From assembly GCA_919901335.1 (NCBI GenBank), contig CAKKOZ010000031.1, positions 17,092-38,496 of the forward strand: DNA of 21,405 nt, in the 5' to 3' direction. Shown here piece after piece: positions 7,659-15,294 of this stretch; within the stretch, counting starts at the first letter, position 1; every line of letters starts with the position of its first letter. The notes beneath the pieces are model-generated. The model searched no databases. It saw only the letters and a program-made list of their open reading frames with translations, and had not been told where the DNA came from. The position numbers and the translations under genes were made by a program. This DNA is from Nitrospiria bacterium (GTDB lineage: Bacteria > Nitrospirota > Nitrospiria > JACQBZ01).

Positions 7659-8951
7659 ATGCGGCTGACCCTCCAGAGCAAGTTTGTGCTGGTCTTGCTG
7701 GCGTCTGTTCTTTTCACCCTCGGGCTGGTGTACGGATTGACGTTTTGGGCACAGGACCGGAGGTTGGTCCTCTTGATAACGCTCCCCACGGCTCTTCTGC
7801 TAACAGGACTGCTCGGCCGCACATTTGCGCGCCACCTGACAAAACCTTTCGAGGAGATAACGACCGTGGCCCGCGGGATGGCGGCCGATCTGGAAACCAA
7901 GATGTCCGAGATAACGGAAGACCGCGCCCGTCTCCAAGCCATCCTTTCAAGCATGGTGGAAGGCGTGCTGGTCCTGGACCGGGAAAGCAAAATCTTGCTG
8001 ATGAACGCGGCGATCGAACGGCTGTTTCAGTTGGAGAATTCGACCGCCGTCGGTCGGCCGTTGATTGAAGTCTTCCGTCACCATCCGCTCCATCAACTGG
8101 TTCAAACGATGCTGGAGAGCGAAGCGGACCAATCGGATGAGATGGTTCTCTTCATGCCGGAAGAGCGCGCCTTCACGGTCCAGGCCTCGGTTGCTCGAAA
8201 GGGGGGTATCGCGGCCGTGCTGGTCTTTCACGATGTGACGAATTTAAAACGGCTGGAGCGTGTCCGAAGGGATTTCGTGGCCAATGTTTCGCATGAGCTT
8301 CGGACTCCGCTCACCTCGATCAAGGGCTATATCGAGGCCTTGATCGACGGGGCGAAAGACGATCCACAAAAATGCGCCGACTTTCTTGGGATTATTGAGA
8401 AACATACCGATCAGCTCAACGCATTGCTGCTCGATCTGTTACAGCTCTCCACCATCGAATCCGGCCTGTATGAGTGGAAACGAGGTTCCGTTTCGGTCTC
8501 CGATCTGATCGGGAAAGCGGTCCATCTGCTCCGGCCGTTGGCTGAGAAAAAAGGGCAAGTGATTTCGGTGGCGCCCGCCGAAGGGGTCGGGCCCATGACA
8601 GGCGATGCGGATAAACTGACCGAGGTTCTGATCAATCTGATTGATAATGCGATCAAGTACACCCCGGACGGCGGCCGGATCACGGTGGAGGCCCGGCAAA
8701 CGGAGAGCGCCGTCGAGATCGCGGTCAGCGACACCGGCATCGGCATTCCATCCAGGGAGATTCCCCGGATCTTCGAACGGTTCTATCGGGTGGATCGCGC
8801 CCGTTCCCGAGAGATGGGCGGCACCGGCCTCGGTCTGTCCATTGTCAAACATATCGTCGAAGCCCACGGCGGCAAGGTGTCCATCGAAAGTCAGATGGGC
8901 AAGGGATCGCGGTTCGTTGTGACCCTCCCAAACCTGTCGTCTTCCCTCTAA
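7659..8951 (+). CDS. phoR: Phosphate regulon sensor histidine kinase PhoR
   Basis: A 430-residue membrane histidine kinase. Two hydrophobic helices at residues 8-29 and 35-54 are separated by only a few residues (AQDRR), so there is almost no periplasmic sensor, as in E. coli PhoR, which reads the state of PstSCAB-PhoU. A linker (55-90) leads to a PAS domain (about 91-195), then the HisKA domain with the phospho-accepting H212 in FVANVSHELRTPLTSIKGY. The ATPase domain follows, with N-box LINLIDNAIKYTP (about 324-336), DTGIGIP (358-364) and GGTGLGLSIVKHI (387-399). The ATG follows the phoB stop by 6 bases. It would phosphorylate PhoB when phosphate is scarce. No terminator is visible after it. 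Confidence 0.92.
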   Translation: MRLTLQSKFVLVLLASVLFTLGLVYGLTFWAQDRRLVLLITLPTALLLTGLLGRTFARHLTKPFEEITTVARGMAADLETKMSEITEDRARLQAILSSMVEGVLVLDRESKILLMNAAIERLFQLENSTAVGRPLIEVFRHHPLHQLVQTMLESEADQSDEMVLFMPEERAFTVQASVARKGGIAAVLVFHDVTNLKRLERVRRDFVANVSHELRTPLTSIKGYIEALIDGAKDDPQKCADFLGIIEKHTDQLNALLLDLLQLSTIESGLYEWKRGSVSVSDLIGKAVHLLRPLAEKKGQVISVAPAEGVGPMTGDADKLTEVLINLIDNAIKYTPDGGRITVEARQTESAVEIAVSDTGIGIPSREIPRIFERFYRVDRARSREMGGTGLGLSIVKHIVEAHGGKVSIESQMGKGSRFVVTLPNLSSSL

Positions 8952-9001
8952 TTCTTTGCGGCTTCGTAAATCGCATTTACGTCTATCCTGAATTTACCTT
9001 C

Positions 9002-9046
9002 CTGTAACACGGCCTTCATAAACCGTTCATCTATTCCCTGTAATCT
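9002..9046 (+). promoter_or_regulatory. Pho-box promoter (three phased repeats and -10)
   Basis: Three 7-mers start at exactly 11-base intervals: CTGTAAC (9002), CCTTCAT (9013) and CGTTCAT (9024), separated by 4-base spacers. This is the architecture of PhoB sites (CTGTCAT-like units plus 4 AT-rich bases). A -10 candidate, TAATCT (9041-9046), lies 10 bases after the last unit, the distance typical of PhoB-activated promoters in which the Pho box replaces the -35. A fourth, weaker word (TTTACC, 8993) keeps the same phase. Confidence 0.7.
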
Positions 9047-9082
9047 TTCGCTCAATGATTAAGGGTCAGGAGGTGATGCAGC

Positions 9083-9190
9083 ATGGCGCATGAGAATAGG
9101 ACCGGGGTGGGAAAAAACAAGAACGGCCAAAAGATCCAACCCAGTCTGATGAAGGCCATCCTTCGGGAAGTGGCACGGGCCATTGGTTAG
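9083..9190 (+). CDS. Small protein (35 residues) in the Pho leader, unknown function
   Basis: Not recognised. ATG at 9083 opens 35 codons ending at TAG (9188-9190). The ribosome binding site AGGAGGTGAT (9068-9077) matches the 16S anti-Shine-Dalgarno over ten bases and the GGAGG core sits 9 bases before the ATG, about as strong as such a site can be. The peptide is polar and basic in its first half (MAHENRTGVGKNKNGQK) and has an amphipathic helix-like second half (SLMKAILREVARAIG); it has no signal peptide or membrane segment. It lies directly behind the Pho-box promoter at 9002-9046 and before the porin gene, so it should be the first product of the phosphate-starvation transcript. A hairpin covers its stop codon. 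It may be a regulator or a leader peptide, but nothing in the sequence settles this. Confidence 0.6.
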   Translation: MAHENRTGVGKNKNGQKIQPSLMKAILREVARAIG

Positions 9191-9204
9191 ATGGCCCTTT
9201 GATT
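9177..9204 (+). terminator. Hairpin over the stop codon of the small gene, possible attenuator
   Basis: GGGCCAT (9177-9183) pairs with ATGGCCC (9191-9197) around a 7-base loop that contains the TAG stop, and is followed by TTTGATTT. The T-run is interrupted, so termination would be partial. Ribosomes reaching the stop codon would cover the stem. Confidence 0.4.
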
Positions 9205-9246
9205 TCATTCCATGAGGCGGACAATGCTGATTGTGTGGAATGAAAT
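9202..9246 (+). other. Long inverted repeat between the small gene and the porin gene
   Basis: ATTTCATTCCA (9202-9212) is the exact reverse complement of TGGAATGAAAT (9236-9246), an 11-pair stem. Inside the loop ACAAT (9221-9225) can pair with ATTGT (9230-9234). No T-run follows. It may stabilise the porin message, act as an attenuator, or bind a protein. Confidence 0.5.
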
Positions 9247-9303
9247 GAAACAAAGCAACAGAACTCCAAACAGGAAAGTAACCATAACAAGAGAGGAGAA
9301 GAC

Positions 9304-10536
9304 ATGAAGAGATTTAGATTAAAGGTTTTAAAGATGATGGTTTTGGCGGGTATGTTGGCTCTGCCGATGTCGGCCATGGCCGGATCGGCGGATGGATTGA
9401 CCGATTTGTTGATACAGAAAGGGGTCATCACCAGCGATGAGTTGAAGGCGCAGAAGAAGAAATGGCTCAAGATGGAAGGCCGTATTCAGACCCGTTACAC
9501 CCTCCAGGAGACCGACGACCCGAAAGATAAGGCGAGCGAATTCTCGCTTCCGCGGGTTCGATTCGGGGCTGCGGGAAGCCCCTTCGAGAACGTGGAGTTC
9601 AAACTGGAGGTGGACTTTATTCCGGACTCCAAACAGACGGACACGCTGACGGCCGACACCATAACCGGGGCGGTCAGTTCATCCAAGGGCAACATCGAGT
9701 CGGCCACGAAGGTCAGCATCAAGGACGTCAAGCTGGTCTTTACACAGTTTGATTACGCAAACGTCACGGTCGGCCATTTCAAGGTGCCGTTTGCACGGCA
9801 GGAGATCACCTCCTCGGGTAATCAGCAGTTCGTGGAGCGCTCCGAGGTCGTGAGGAAAGAGGCCCAGAGCCGGGATGTGGGTCTCATGATCGGCGAATAC
9901 AACGGCAAGAAGCTCTTCGAGTACGCGGTGGGGGCCTTCAATGGGACGAAGACGGCGAATAAGAACGACAACGCCGGGTTCCTGCTGGCGGGCCGCGTGG
10001 CCGTGAACCCCTTTGGGGAGATGAAATATTCCGAGTCGAATCTGGAGGGCGAGTCGTTGCGATTGTCGGTCGGCGCCAATTACCAGACCAACGAGCTGAC
10101 CACATCGGGAGCGAATAAGAAACTCGATTACAGTTCGTCCAGCGACGATCTGGATACCGACACGACCAAATACGGCGTGGACCTGGCGGCCAAGTTCCTG
10201 GACAACGCCTCGCTCTTTGGGGAATACATCCAGGCCAAGTCGGAGCCGAAGGGCGGCACCGAGGTGAAGGCCAAAGGATACTACGTCCAGGGCGGCTACT
10301 TCGTTCTGCCTCCCAAGTTCGAGGTGACGGCCCGCTTCGAGGGATACGATCCAGACGATTCGGTGGACAACACCAGCGACATCCAATGGACCACGATCGG
10401 CTTGAACTACTTTTTCAAAAAGCATGACTGGAAGGTGCAGGCCAACTACATCATGAAGGATGAAGAAGAGGATTCTACGACAGGAGAAGATAAAGACGAT
10501 GACACCGTGATGGTTCAACTTCAGGTGAAGTTCTAA
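9304..10536 (+). CDS. Phosphate-selective porin O/P family outer membrane porin
   Basis: A 410-residue precursor of an outer-membrane beta-barrel of the OprP/OprO (Porin_O_P) family. The signal peptide has a basic start (MKRFRLKVLK), a hydrophobic core and likely cleavage after AMA (26/27). A short helical segment, LTDLLIQKGVITSDELKAQ, typical of the mature amino end, follows. Then come barrel strands with family words such as RVRFGAAGSPFENVEFKLEVD and VGHFKVPFARQEITSS, and VERSEVV before RDVGLMI. The protein ends in phenylalanine (VQLQVKF), the signal for barrel assembly. GAGAGGAG precedes the ATG. Its place between a Pho-box promoter and pstS suggests phosphate or another phosphorus anion as solute. 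Specificity cannot be read from sequence, because many members of this family are general or polyphosphate porins. Confidence 0.85.
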   Translation: MKRFRLKVLKMMVLAGMLALPMSAMAGSADGLTDLLIQKGVITSDELKAQKKKWLKMEGRIQTRYTLQETDDPKDKASEFSLPRVRFGAAGSPFENVEFKLEVDFIPDSKQTDTLTADTITGAVSSSKGNIESATKVSIKDVKLVFTQFDYANVTVGHFKVPFARQEITSSGNQQFVERSEVVRKEAQSRDVGLMIGEYNGKKLFEYAVGAFNGTKTANKNDNAGFLLAGRVAVNPFGEMKYSESNLEGESLRLSVGANYQTNELTTSGANKKLDYSSSSDDLDTDTTKYGVDLAAKFLDNASLFGEYIQAKSEPKGGTEVKAKGYYVQGGYFVLPPKFEVTARFEGYDPDDSVDNTSDIQWTTIGLNYFFKKHDWKVQANYIMKDEEEDSTTGEDKDDDTVMVQLQVKF

Positions 10537-10539
10537 AAT

Positions 10540-10583
10540 AGTTAACACGGATGTAATAAGAGGGTAACACGGAGTTAACACCC
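10540..10583 (+). promoter_or_regulatory. Pho-box array upstream of pstS (four phased repeats)
   Basis: Four 7-mers start at 10540, 10551, 10562 and 10573, exactly 11 bases apart: AGTTAAC, ATGTAAT, GGGTAAC and AGTTAAC, each with a 4-base spacer (ACGG, AAGA, ACGG, ACCC). The core TTAACA/GTAACA also resembles Bacillus PhoP sites. The 9-mer GTAACACGG is shared with the array before the small gene (9004-9012 and 10564-10572). No convincing -10 follows. GAGAAT at 10590 is at the right distance but would place the start of transcription at the pstS ATG. Confidence 0.7.
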
Positions 10584-10601
10584 AATAGGGAGAATGATCC
10601 C

Positions 10602-11645
10602 ATGTGGATTACGAAGAACAACTTAATAAGAACAGCCCTGGCGGTCGGTCTGCTGCTGGGCGCGGCCGAGGCGGTTGTCGCGGCCGAGTTGATCAAGGTG
10701 GACGGGTCCAGCACGGTCTATCCCATCACCGAGGCCGTGGCCGAGGAGTTCCAGAAAAAGAGTCCCAATATCCACGTGACGATCGGAATCTCCGGTACCG
10801 GCGGCGGGTTCAAGAAGTTTTGTAACGGCGAGACCGACATCTCCGATGCCTCCCGTCCCATCAAGCCCTCGGAAGTGGATCTCTGTAAAGAGAACCGGAT
10901 CAAGTATATCGAACTGCCGGTTGCCTATGATGGGCTGGCGGTGATGGTCCATCCCAGCAACACCTGGGCGACCAGCATGACCGTAAAGGAGCTGAAGAAA
11001 CTCTGGGAGCCTCAGGCCCAGGGAAAGATCAAGCGATGGAATCAGATCCGAACGGGATGGCCGGACAAAGAGATTCATCTCTTCGGGCCCGGTGTGGATT
11101 CCGGAACCTACGATTACTTCACCGAAGCGGTTGTCGGGAAAGAGCATTCCAGTCGCGGGGATTTTACCGCGAGTGAAGATGATAACGTCCTGGTTCAGGG
11201 AATCGCCACCGACCCGCTGGCGCTGGGGTTCTTCGGAATGGCCTACTTTGAACATAACAAGGACAAGCTGCAGTTAGTGGGGATTGACGATGAGAAGGCC
11301 GAGAACGGCAACGGACCGGTGCTGGCCACATATGAAAATGTGGTGAATGGGACGTATCAGCCACTGGCCCGCCCCATCTTCATCTATGTCAGCACAAAGG
11401 CGGCGGCGCGTCCGGAGGTCCGCGAGTTCGTGAAGTTCTATCTCAATGCCGGCCGGCCCCTGGTAAAAGAAGTGGGCTATGTGGCGCTACCCGATAAGGT
11501 CTATGATCTCGTCCTCCAGCGCTTTGATAAACAGGTCCTCGGTTCCGTGTTCGGCGGAAAAGGCTCCAAGGTCGGTGTGACACTGGAAAGCCTTCTGACG
11601 GCCGAAGCCAAGGCACAGGAACCCCAAGAAAGATCACTGCCATGA
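10602..11645 (+). CDS. pstS: Phosphate ABC transporter substrate-binding protein PstS
   Basis: A 347-residue periplasmic phosphate-binding protein. The signal peptide runs to about residue 28 (cleavage near VVAA-EL). The mature protein starts IKVDGSSTVYPITEAVAEEF, and phosphate-contact loops are visible: GSSTVYP (35-41), SGTGGGFKKFC (64-74), DISDASRPIK (79-88) and the later GPGVDSGTYDYF. AGGGAG lies about 10 bases before the ATG. Its 3' end overlaps pstC by 4 bases. The upstream 11-base phased repeats indicate induction by PhoB at low phosphate. It belongs to the PstS subgroup common in cyanobacteria and related lineages. Confidence 0.95.
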   Translation: MWITKNNLIRTALAVGLLLGAAEAVVAAELIKVDGSSTVYPITEAVAEEFQKKSPNIHVTIGISGTGGGFKKFCNGETDISDASRPIKPSEVDLCKENRIKYIELPVAYDGLAVMVHPSNTWATSMTVKELKKLWEPQAQGKIKRWNQIRTGWPDKEIHLFGPGVDSGTYDYFTEAVVGKEHSSRGDFTASEDDNVLVQGIATDPLALGFFGMAYFEHNKDKLQLVGIDDEKAENGNGPVLATYENVVNGTYQPLARPIFIYVSTKAAARPEVREFVKFYLNAGRPLVKEVGYVALPDKVYDLVLQRFDKQVLGSVFGGKGSKVGVTLESLLTAEAKAQEPQERSLP

Positions 11646-12541
11646 TGCCGAAGCGGTCACAGAGAGGCAGAATCGGCGAGGGCCTTATCCAAGTCCTTTT
11701 GCTCTTCTGCGGGATCCTGTCGGTCTTCACGACCCTGGGCATCGTGGCGGTTCTCCTTTTTGAGACGATCGAGTTTTTCCGGGAGGTTTCACTGGTCGAA
11801 TTTCTGACCGACACTCAATGGACGCCGTTGTTCGCGGACAAGCGTTTCGGCATTCTTCCTCTCCTGTCCGGCACCTTTCTGACTACGGTCATTGCGGTTT
11901 TAGTGGCGATGCCGGTGGGTTTGTTAAGCGCCATCTATTTGAGCGAATACGCTTCAGAGAAGGTACGCCCCGTCATCAAGCCCTTACTGGAAATCCTGGC
12001 CGGGATCCCGACGGTGGTCTATGGGTATTTCGCGCTCCTGTTCGTGACGCCGTTGTTGCAGAAGCTCATCCCCTCAATGGCCGGGTTTAACGCCTTGAGT
12101 CCGGGAATCGTGATGGGCATCATGATCATCCCGATGATCTCCTCGCTGAGCGAGGATGCGATGTATGCCGTGCCGCAAAGCCTCCGGGAGGCCGCTTACG
12201 CGATGGGTTCCTCCAAGCTGCAGGCGGCATGGAGGGTCGTGGTGCCGGCGGCGGCATCCGGCATCGCGGCCTCGTTTCTTCTGGCCGTCTCGCGGGCGAT
12301 CGGGGAGACGATGATCGTTGCCATCGCCGCTGGCCAGCAACCTCGGCTTACCCTCAATCCGTTCGTCCCGATCGAGACGATGACGACTTATATCGTCCAG
12401 GTGAGCCTCGGGGACACGCCGCATGGAACGATTGAGTACAAGACGATTTTTGCCGTCGGAACGATGCTGTTCGTCATCACGCTGGGTTTGAATCTCGTCA
12501 GCCGCTGGCTGCGGGAGCGGTTCCGGGAGCAGTACGGATGA
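11642..12541 (+). CDS. pstC: Phosphate ABC transporter permease PstC
   Basis: A 299-residue inner-membrane permease with about six hydrophobic helices. It forms the phosphate channel with PstA and is energised by PstB. The EAA-type loop that contacts the ATPase is at residues 180-202 (SLREAAYAMGSSKLQAAWRV). Another family signature is EILAGIPTVVYGYFALLFVTP (near 117-137), and RAIGETMIVAIAAG follows the EAA loop. It overlaps pstS by 4 bases and pstA by 4 bases, so translation is coupled along the operon. A second ATG directly follows the first; either could be used. Confidence 0.95.
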   Translation: MMPKRSQRGRIGEGLIQVLLLFCGILSVFTTLGIVAVLLFETIEFFREVSLVEFLTDTQWTPLFADKRFGILPLLSGTFLTTVIAVLVAMPVGLLSAIYLSEYASEKVRPVIKPLLEILAGIPTVVYGYFALLFVTPLLQKLIPSMAGFNALSPGIVMGIMIIPMISSLSEDAMYAVPQSLREAAYAMGSSKLQAAWRVVVPAAASGIAASFLLAVSRAIGETMIVAIAAGQQPRLTLNPFVPIETMTTYIVQVSLGDTPHGTIEYKTIFAVGTMLFVITLGLNLVSRWLRERFREQYG

Positions 12542-13419
12542 AGTTGCCATCCAAGGAGCTCAACAAGATTCTGGTGCGCCGTTACTGGGCCGACCGGGTT
12601 TTCCGGCTCTGCGCCGTGACGATGCTCCTGATCACACTGGGAACCCTGGCTGCGTTGCTGATCGATGTCTTCATCGATGGTGCGGGGCGGTTGAGCTGGC
12701 CGTTTTTGACGAGTTTTCCTTCGCGCAAGCCGGAGCAGGCCGGGATACTGTCGGCGCTGGTCGGGACCGTTTATCTGATGATTCTGACGGTGGTCATCGC
12801 TTTTCCGGTCGGCGTGGGGGCCGCAGTCTATCTGGAGGAGTATGCCCGACGGGGCTGGTTGTCCCGGCTGATCGAGCTGAACATCGCCAATCTGGCCGGA
12901 GTTCCGTCCATCATTTACGGGCTGTTGGGGCTTGAGTTGTTTGTGCGGGCGATGCGGTTGGAAGAGAGCCTTTTGGCCGGCGCGTTGACGATGTCGCTGC
13001 TCGTGCTTCCGCTCGTCATTATCGCATCCCGAGAGGCGCTCCGGGCGGTTCCTCCGTCCATCCGCGAGGCCTCATTCGCGCTGGGTGCGAGCCTGTGGCA
13101 GACGATCTGGAATCAGGTCCTGCCCCTGGCCTTTCCGGGGATTTTAACCGGGGCGATCCTGGCCGCCTCCAGGGCGATCGGCGAAGCGGCTCCCCTGATC
13201 ACGATCGGAGCGCTGACCTATATCGCGTTTCTCCCGGACAGTCTGGTCGCTCCGTTTACGGTGATGCCGATTCAGATATTTAACTGGGTTTCCCGTCCGC
13301 AGAAGGGTTTCTTTGAGGCGGCCGCTGCGGCGATTATTGTCCTGTTGGCGGTTTTGCTCCTCATGAACGCGGTCGCGGTGTATCTCAGGCAGAAGTATCA
13401 AAAACGGATGAATCTATAG
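12538..13419 (+). CDS. pstA: Phosphate ABC transporter permease PstA
   Basis: The second permease subunit, 293 residues with about six helices. The EAA loop at residues 174-197 (SIREASFALGASLWQTIWNQ) is followed by RAIGEAAPLITIGAL. The LAGVPSIIYGLLGLELFVR segment (119-137) is the PstA counterpart of the PstC signature. The start overlaps the pstC stop by 4 bases (ATGA). The protein ends with a short basic cytoplasmic tail. Three bases separate it from pstB. Confidence 0.95.
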   Translation: MKLPSKELNKILVRRYWADRVFRLCAVTMLLITLGTLAALLIDVFIDGAGRLSWPFLTSFPSRKPEQAGILSALVGTVYLMILTVVIAFPVGVGAAVYLEEYARRGWLSRLIELNIANLAGVPSIIYGLLGLELFVRAMRLEESLLAGALTMSLLVLPLVIIASREALRAVPPSIREASFALGASLWQTIWNQVLPLAFPGILTGAILAASRAIGEAAPLITIGALTYIAFLPDSLVAPFTVMPIQIFNWVSRPQKGFFEAAAAAIIVLLAVLLLMNAVAVYLRQKYQKRMNL

Positions 13420-13422
13420 CGG

Positions 13423-14202
13423 ATGGAAGACAAAATGAAGACGACCGCACCCTGGGCCTTTGAAATTCAGGATTTGAATAGCTGGTACGGCGGCCGCCAG
13501 GCCCTTCAGAAGATCTCGCTCTTGATTCCGGAGCGCCGGATCACGGCGATCATCGGGCCGTCGGGTTGCGGCAAGAGCACGTTTATTCGGTGCTTAAACC
13601 GGATCAACGACCTGATTCCGGGTTTTCGAGTCGAAGGCCGGGTTCTCTTCAAGGGGCAGGACATCTACGATCCTACCATGGATCCGGTCGAGATCCGCTT
13701 CCGGGTCGGGATGGTCTTCCAGAAGCCGAATCCCTTTCCGAAATCGATTTATGACAACGTTGCCTATGGTCCGCTTATCTGGGGCACCCGCAAGGGTCCG
13801 GCGCTGGATACCGCGGTCGAGGAAAGCTTGAAAAGAGCGGCTCTGTGGGATGAGGTGAAGGACATGCTTCATCAGAGCGCGCTGACCCTTTCGGGCGGGC
13901 AGCAGCAACGGCTCTGCATCGCCCGGGCCCTGGCCGTCGAACCGGAGGTGCTGCTGCTGGATGAGCCCTGTTCCGCTTTGGACCCGATCGCCACGGCGCG
14001 GATTGAAGAGCTGTTGCTTGAGCTCAAAAAATCGTATACGATCATAATCGTCACGCACAATATGCAGCAGGCTGCGCGGGTGTCGGACGTCACGGGATTC
14101 TTTCTCCTGGGCGAGCTGATCGAGTTTGCCGAGACGAAACGGATCTTTACCAATCCGGTGGATCGTCGGACGGAAGACTACATTACGGGGAGGTTCGGAT
14201 AA
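13423..14202 (+). CDS. pstB: Phosphate ABC transporter ATP-binding protein PstB
   Basis: A 259-residue ATPase that powers phosphate import. Walker A is GPSGCGKST (45-53), the Q-loop is Q100, the signature is LSGGQQQR (156-163), Walker B is VLLLDEP (176-182) and the switch histidine is H212. The PstB-typical FQKPNPFPKSIYDNVAYG segment follows the Q-loop. The start is uncertain: ATG at 13423 lies 3 bases after the pstA stop and ATG at 13435 is also in frame; neither has a strong ribosome binding site, so coupling to pstA translation is likely. The stop codon shares one base with the phoU start. Confidence 0.95.
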   Translation: MEDKMKTTAPWAFEIQDLNSWYGGRQALQKISLLIPERRITAIIGPSGCGKSTFIRCLNRINDLIPGFRVEGRVLFKGQDIYDPTMDPVEIRFRVGMVFQKPNPFPKSIYDNVAYGPLIWGTRKGPALDTAVEESLKRAALWDEVKDMLHQSALTLSGGQQQRLCIARALAVEPEVLLLDEPCSALDPIATARIEELLLELKKSYTIIIVTHNMQQAARVSDVTGFFLLGELIEFAETKRIFTNPVDRRTEDYITGRFG

Positions 14203-14858
14203 TGCAACGGCATTTTGATGAAGAGCTGAAGACCCTCAAGGAGAAGATCCTCCGGATGGGCGCAATGGTCGAGGAGCAGATCGCCTACGCCATCAAGGCC
14301 CTGGTGGAACGGGATTCGGATCGGGCCCGCCGCGTGATCGAGAACGACCGCTGTGTGAATGCGCTGGATGTCGAGATCGATGAAGACTGTCTCCGCCTGA
14401 TCGCGCTTCACCAGCCGATGGCCGGGGACCTGCGTTTTCTGACCACGGCGATGAAAATTTCGACGGAACTGGAGCGGATGAGCGACCTGGCCGAAAATAT
14501 TTCGGAGCGGACGATCGAGTTGAACGAAGAGCCGCAGCTCAAACCGTACATTGATATTCCCCGCATGGCCGAGCACGCCCAGCGCATGGTGAACGAGTCT
14601 CTGAACGCCTTCGTGAATCGGGATTCGAATCTGGCCCGCAAGGTTTGCCGGGATGATGATTTCATCGATGATCTGAACCATCAGATCTTCCGGGAGCTCC
14701 TGTCCTTTATGATCGAAGATCCGCAGACCACAACCCGGGCGATCCGGATCAGCTTCGTCTCTAAAAACCTGGAGCGGATCGCCGACCACGCCACCAACAT
14801 CGCCGAGCTTGTTGTTTATCTGGTGGAGGGAAAGATCATCCGGCATACGGGCTTGTAA
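14202..14858 (+). CDS. phoU: Phosphate transport regulator PhoU
   Basis: A 218-residue, all-helical cytoplasmic protein with two PhoU repeats that links the Pst transporter to PhoR and keeps the Pho regulon off when phosphate is plentiful. The metal-binding style motifs are seen in each repeat: ERMSDLAENI (91-100) and ERIADHATNI (191-200), with the acidic stretches DVEIDEDC and DDDFIDDLNHQI. The length is normal. It is the last gene of the operon, overlapping pstB by one base. No terminator is visible in the 40 bases before the convergent DUF2203 gene. Confidence 0.95.
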   Translation: MQRHFDEELKTLKEKILRMGAMVEEQIAYAIKALVERDSDRARRVIENDRCVNALDVEIDEDCLRLIALHQPMAGDLRFLTTAMKISTELERMSDLAENISERTIELNEEPQLKPYIDIPRMAEHAQRMVNESLNAFVNRDSNLARKVCRDDDFIDDLNHQIFRELLSFMIEDPQTTTRAIRISFVSKNLERIADHATNIAELVVYLVEGKIIRHTGL

Positions 14859-14898
14859 AAGAGAATGTTGAAGGGGTCGGATTAAATTTCCGGAGGGC

Positions 14899-15288
14899 CT
14901 ATTCGACTTCTTCAAGCGGCTTGCGGTGGGTATAGCCGGTATCGGTCTCATGCCACCAGCCGACCCCGGCCTCGCCGAGTTTCCAGCAGAGGTAGACCAT
15001 CCGGCCGTCGAGCATAAAGGGGAAATCGCACAGGCCTTTTTCCAGATCCTTGATCAGCACGCCCATCTGCTGGATCCGCTCCACGCGCTTCATAATATAC
15101 TCCAGCGCCTTCAGATAGGCGGGCCCCTGGGGCGATCCGCCGTTGCCCGCGAGATGCTCGCGGGCTTTCTGGATTTCGCCCCGGATCTGGAGGATGAAGC
15201 TCCGCGTCTGCTGGACCTCGCGCAACAACCCCTCGAGGTCCGGAACCATGCTGTTTGCTTCACCTAAGGTAAAGATCCGTTCGTCCAT
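14899..15288 (-). CDS. DUF2203 family protein
   Basis: A 129-residue cytoplasmic protein of unknown function. The family pattern is clear: an opening FTLGEANSMVPDLEGLL (6-22), a helical middle rich in charged residues, then MGVLIKDLEKGLCDFPF (75-91), the conserved LCWKLGE (100-106) and WWHETDTGY (111-119) near the end. The ATG at 15288 is the only sensible start and fits the family. There is no ribosome binding site before it, and a near-perfect promoter lies immediately upstream with its -10 ending 6 bases before the ATG, so the message is probably leaderless. It converges with phoU and is divergent from tRNA-His. Confidence 0.88.
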   Translation of the reverse strand: MDERIFTLGEANSMVPDLEGLLREVQQTRSFILQIRGEIQKAREHLAGNGGSPQGPAYLKALEYIMKRVERIQQMGVLIKDLEKGLCDFPFMLDGRMVYLCWKLGEAGVGWWHETDTGYTHRKPLEEVE

Positions 15289-15294
15289 GCCTGC

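Noticed and set aside
9679..10581. A 300-codon open frame on the minus strand
   Set aside because: It lies wholly antisense to the porin gene, has no ribosome binding site or recognisable domain, and is explained by the base composition of the porin codons.
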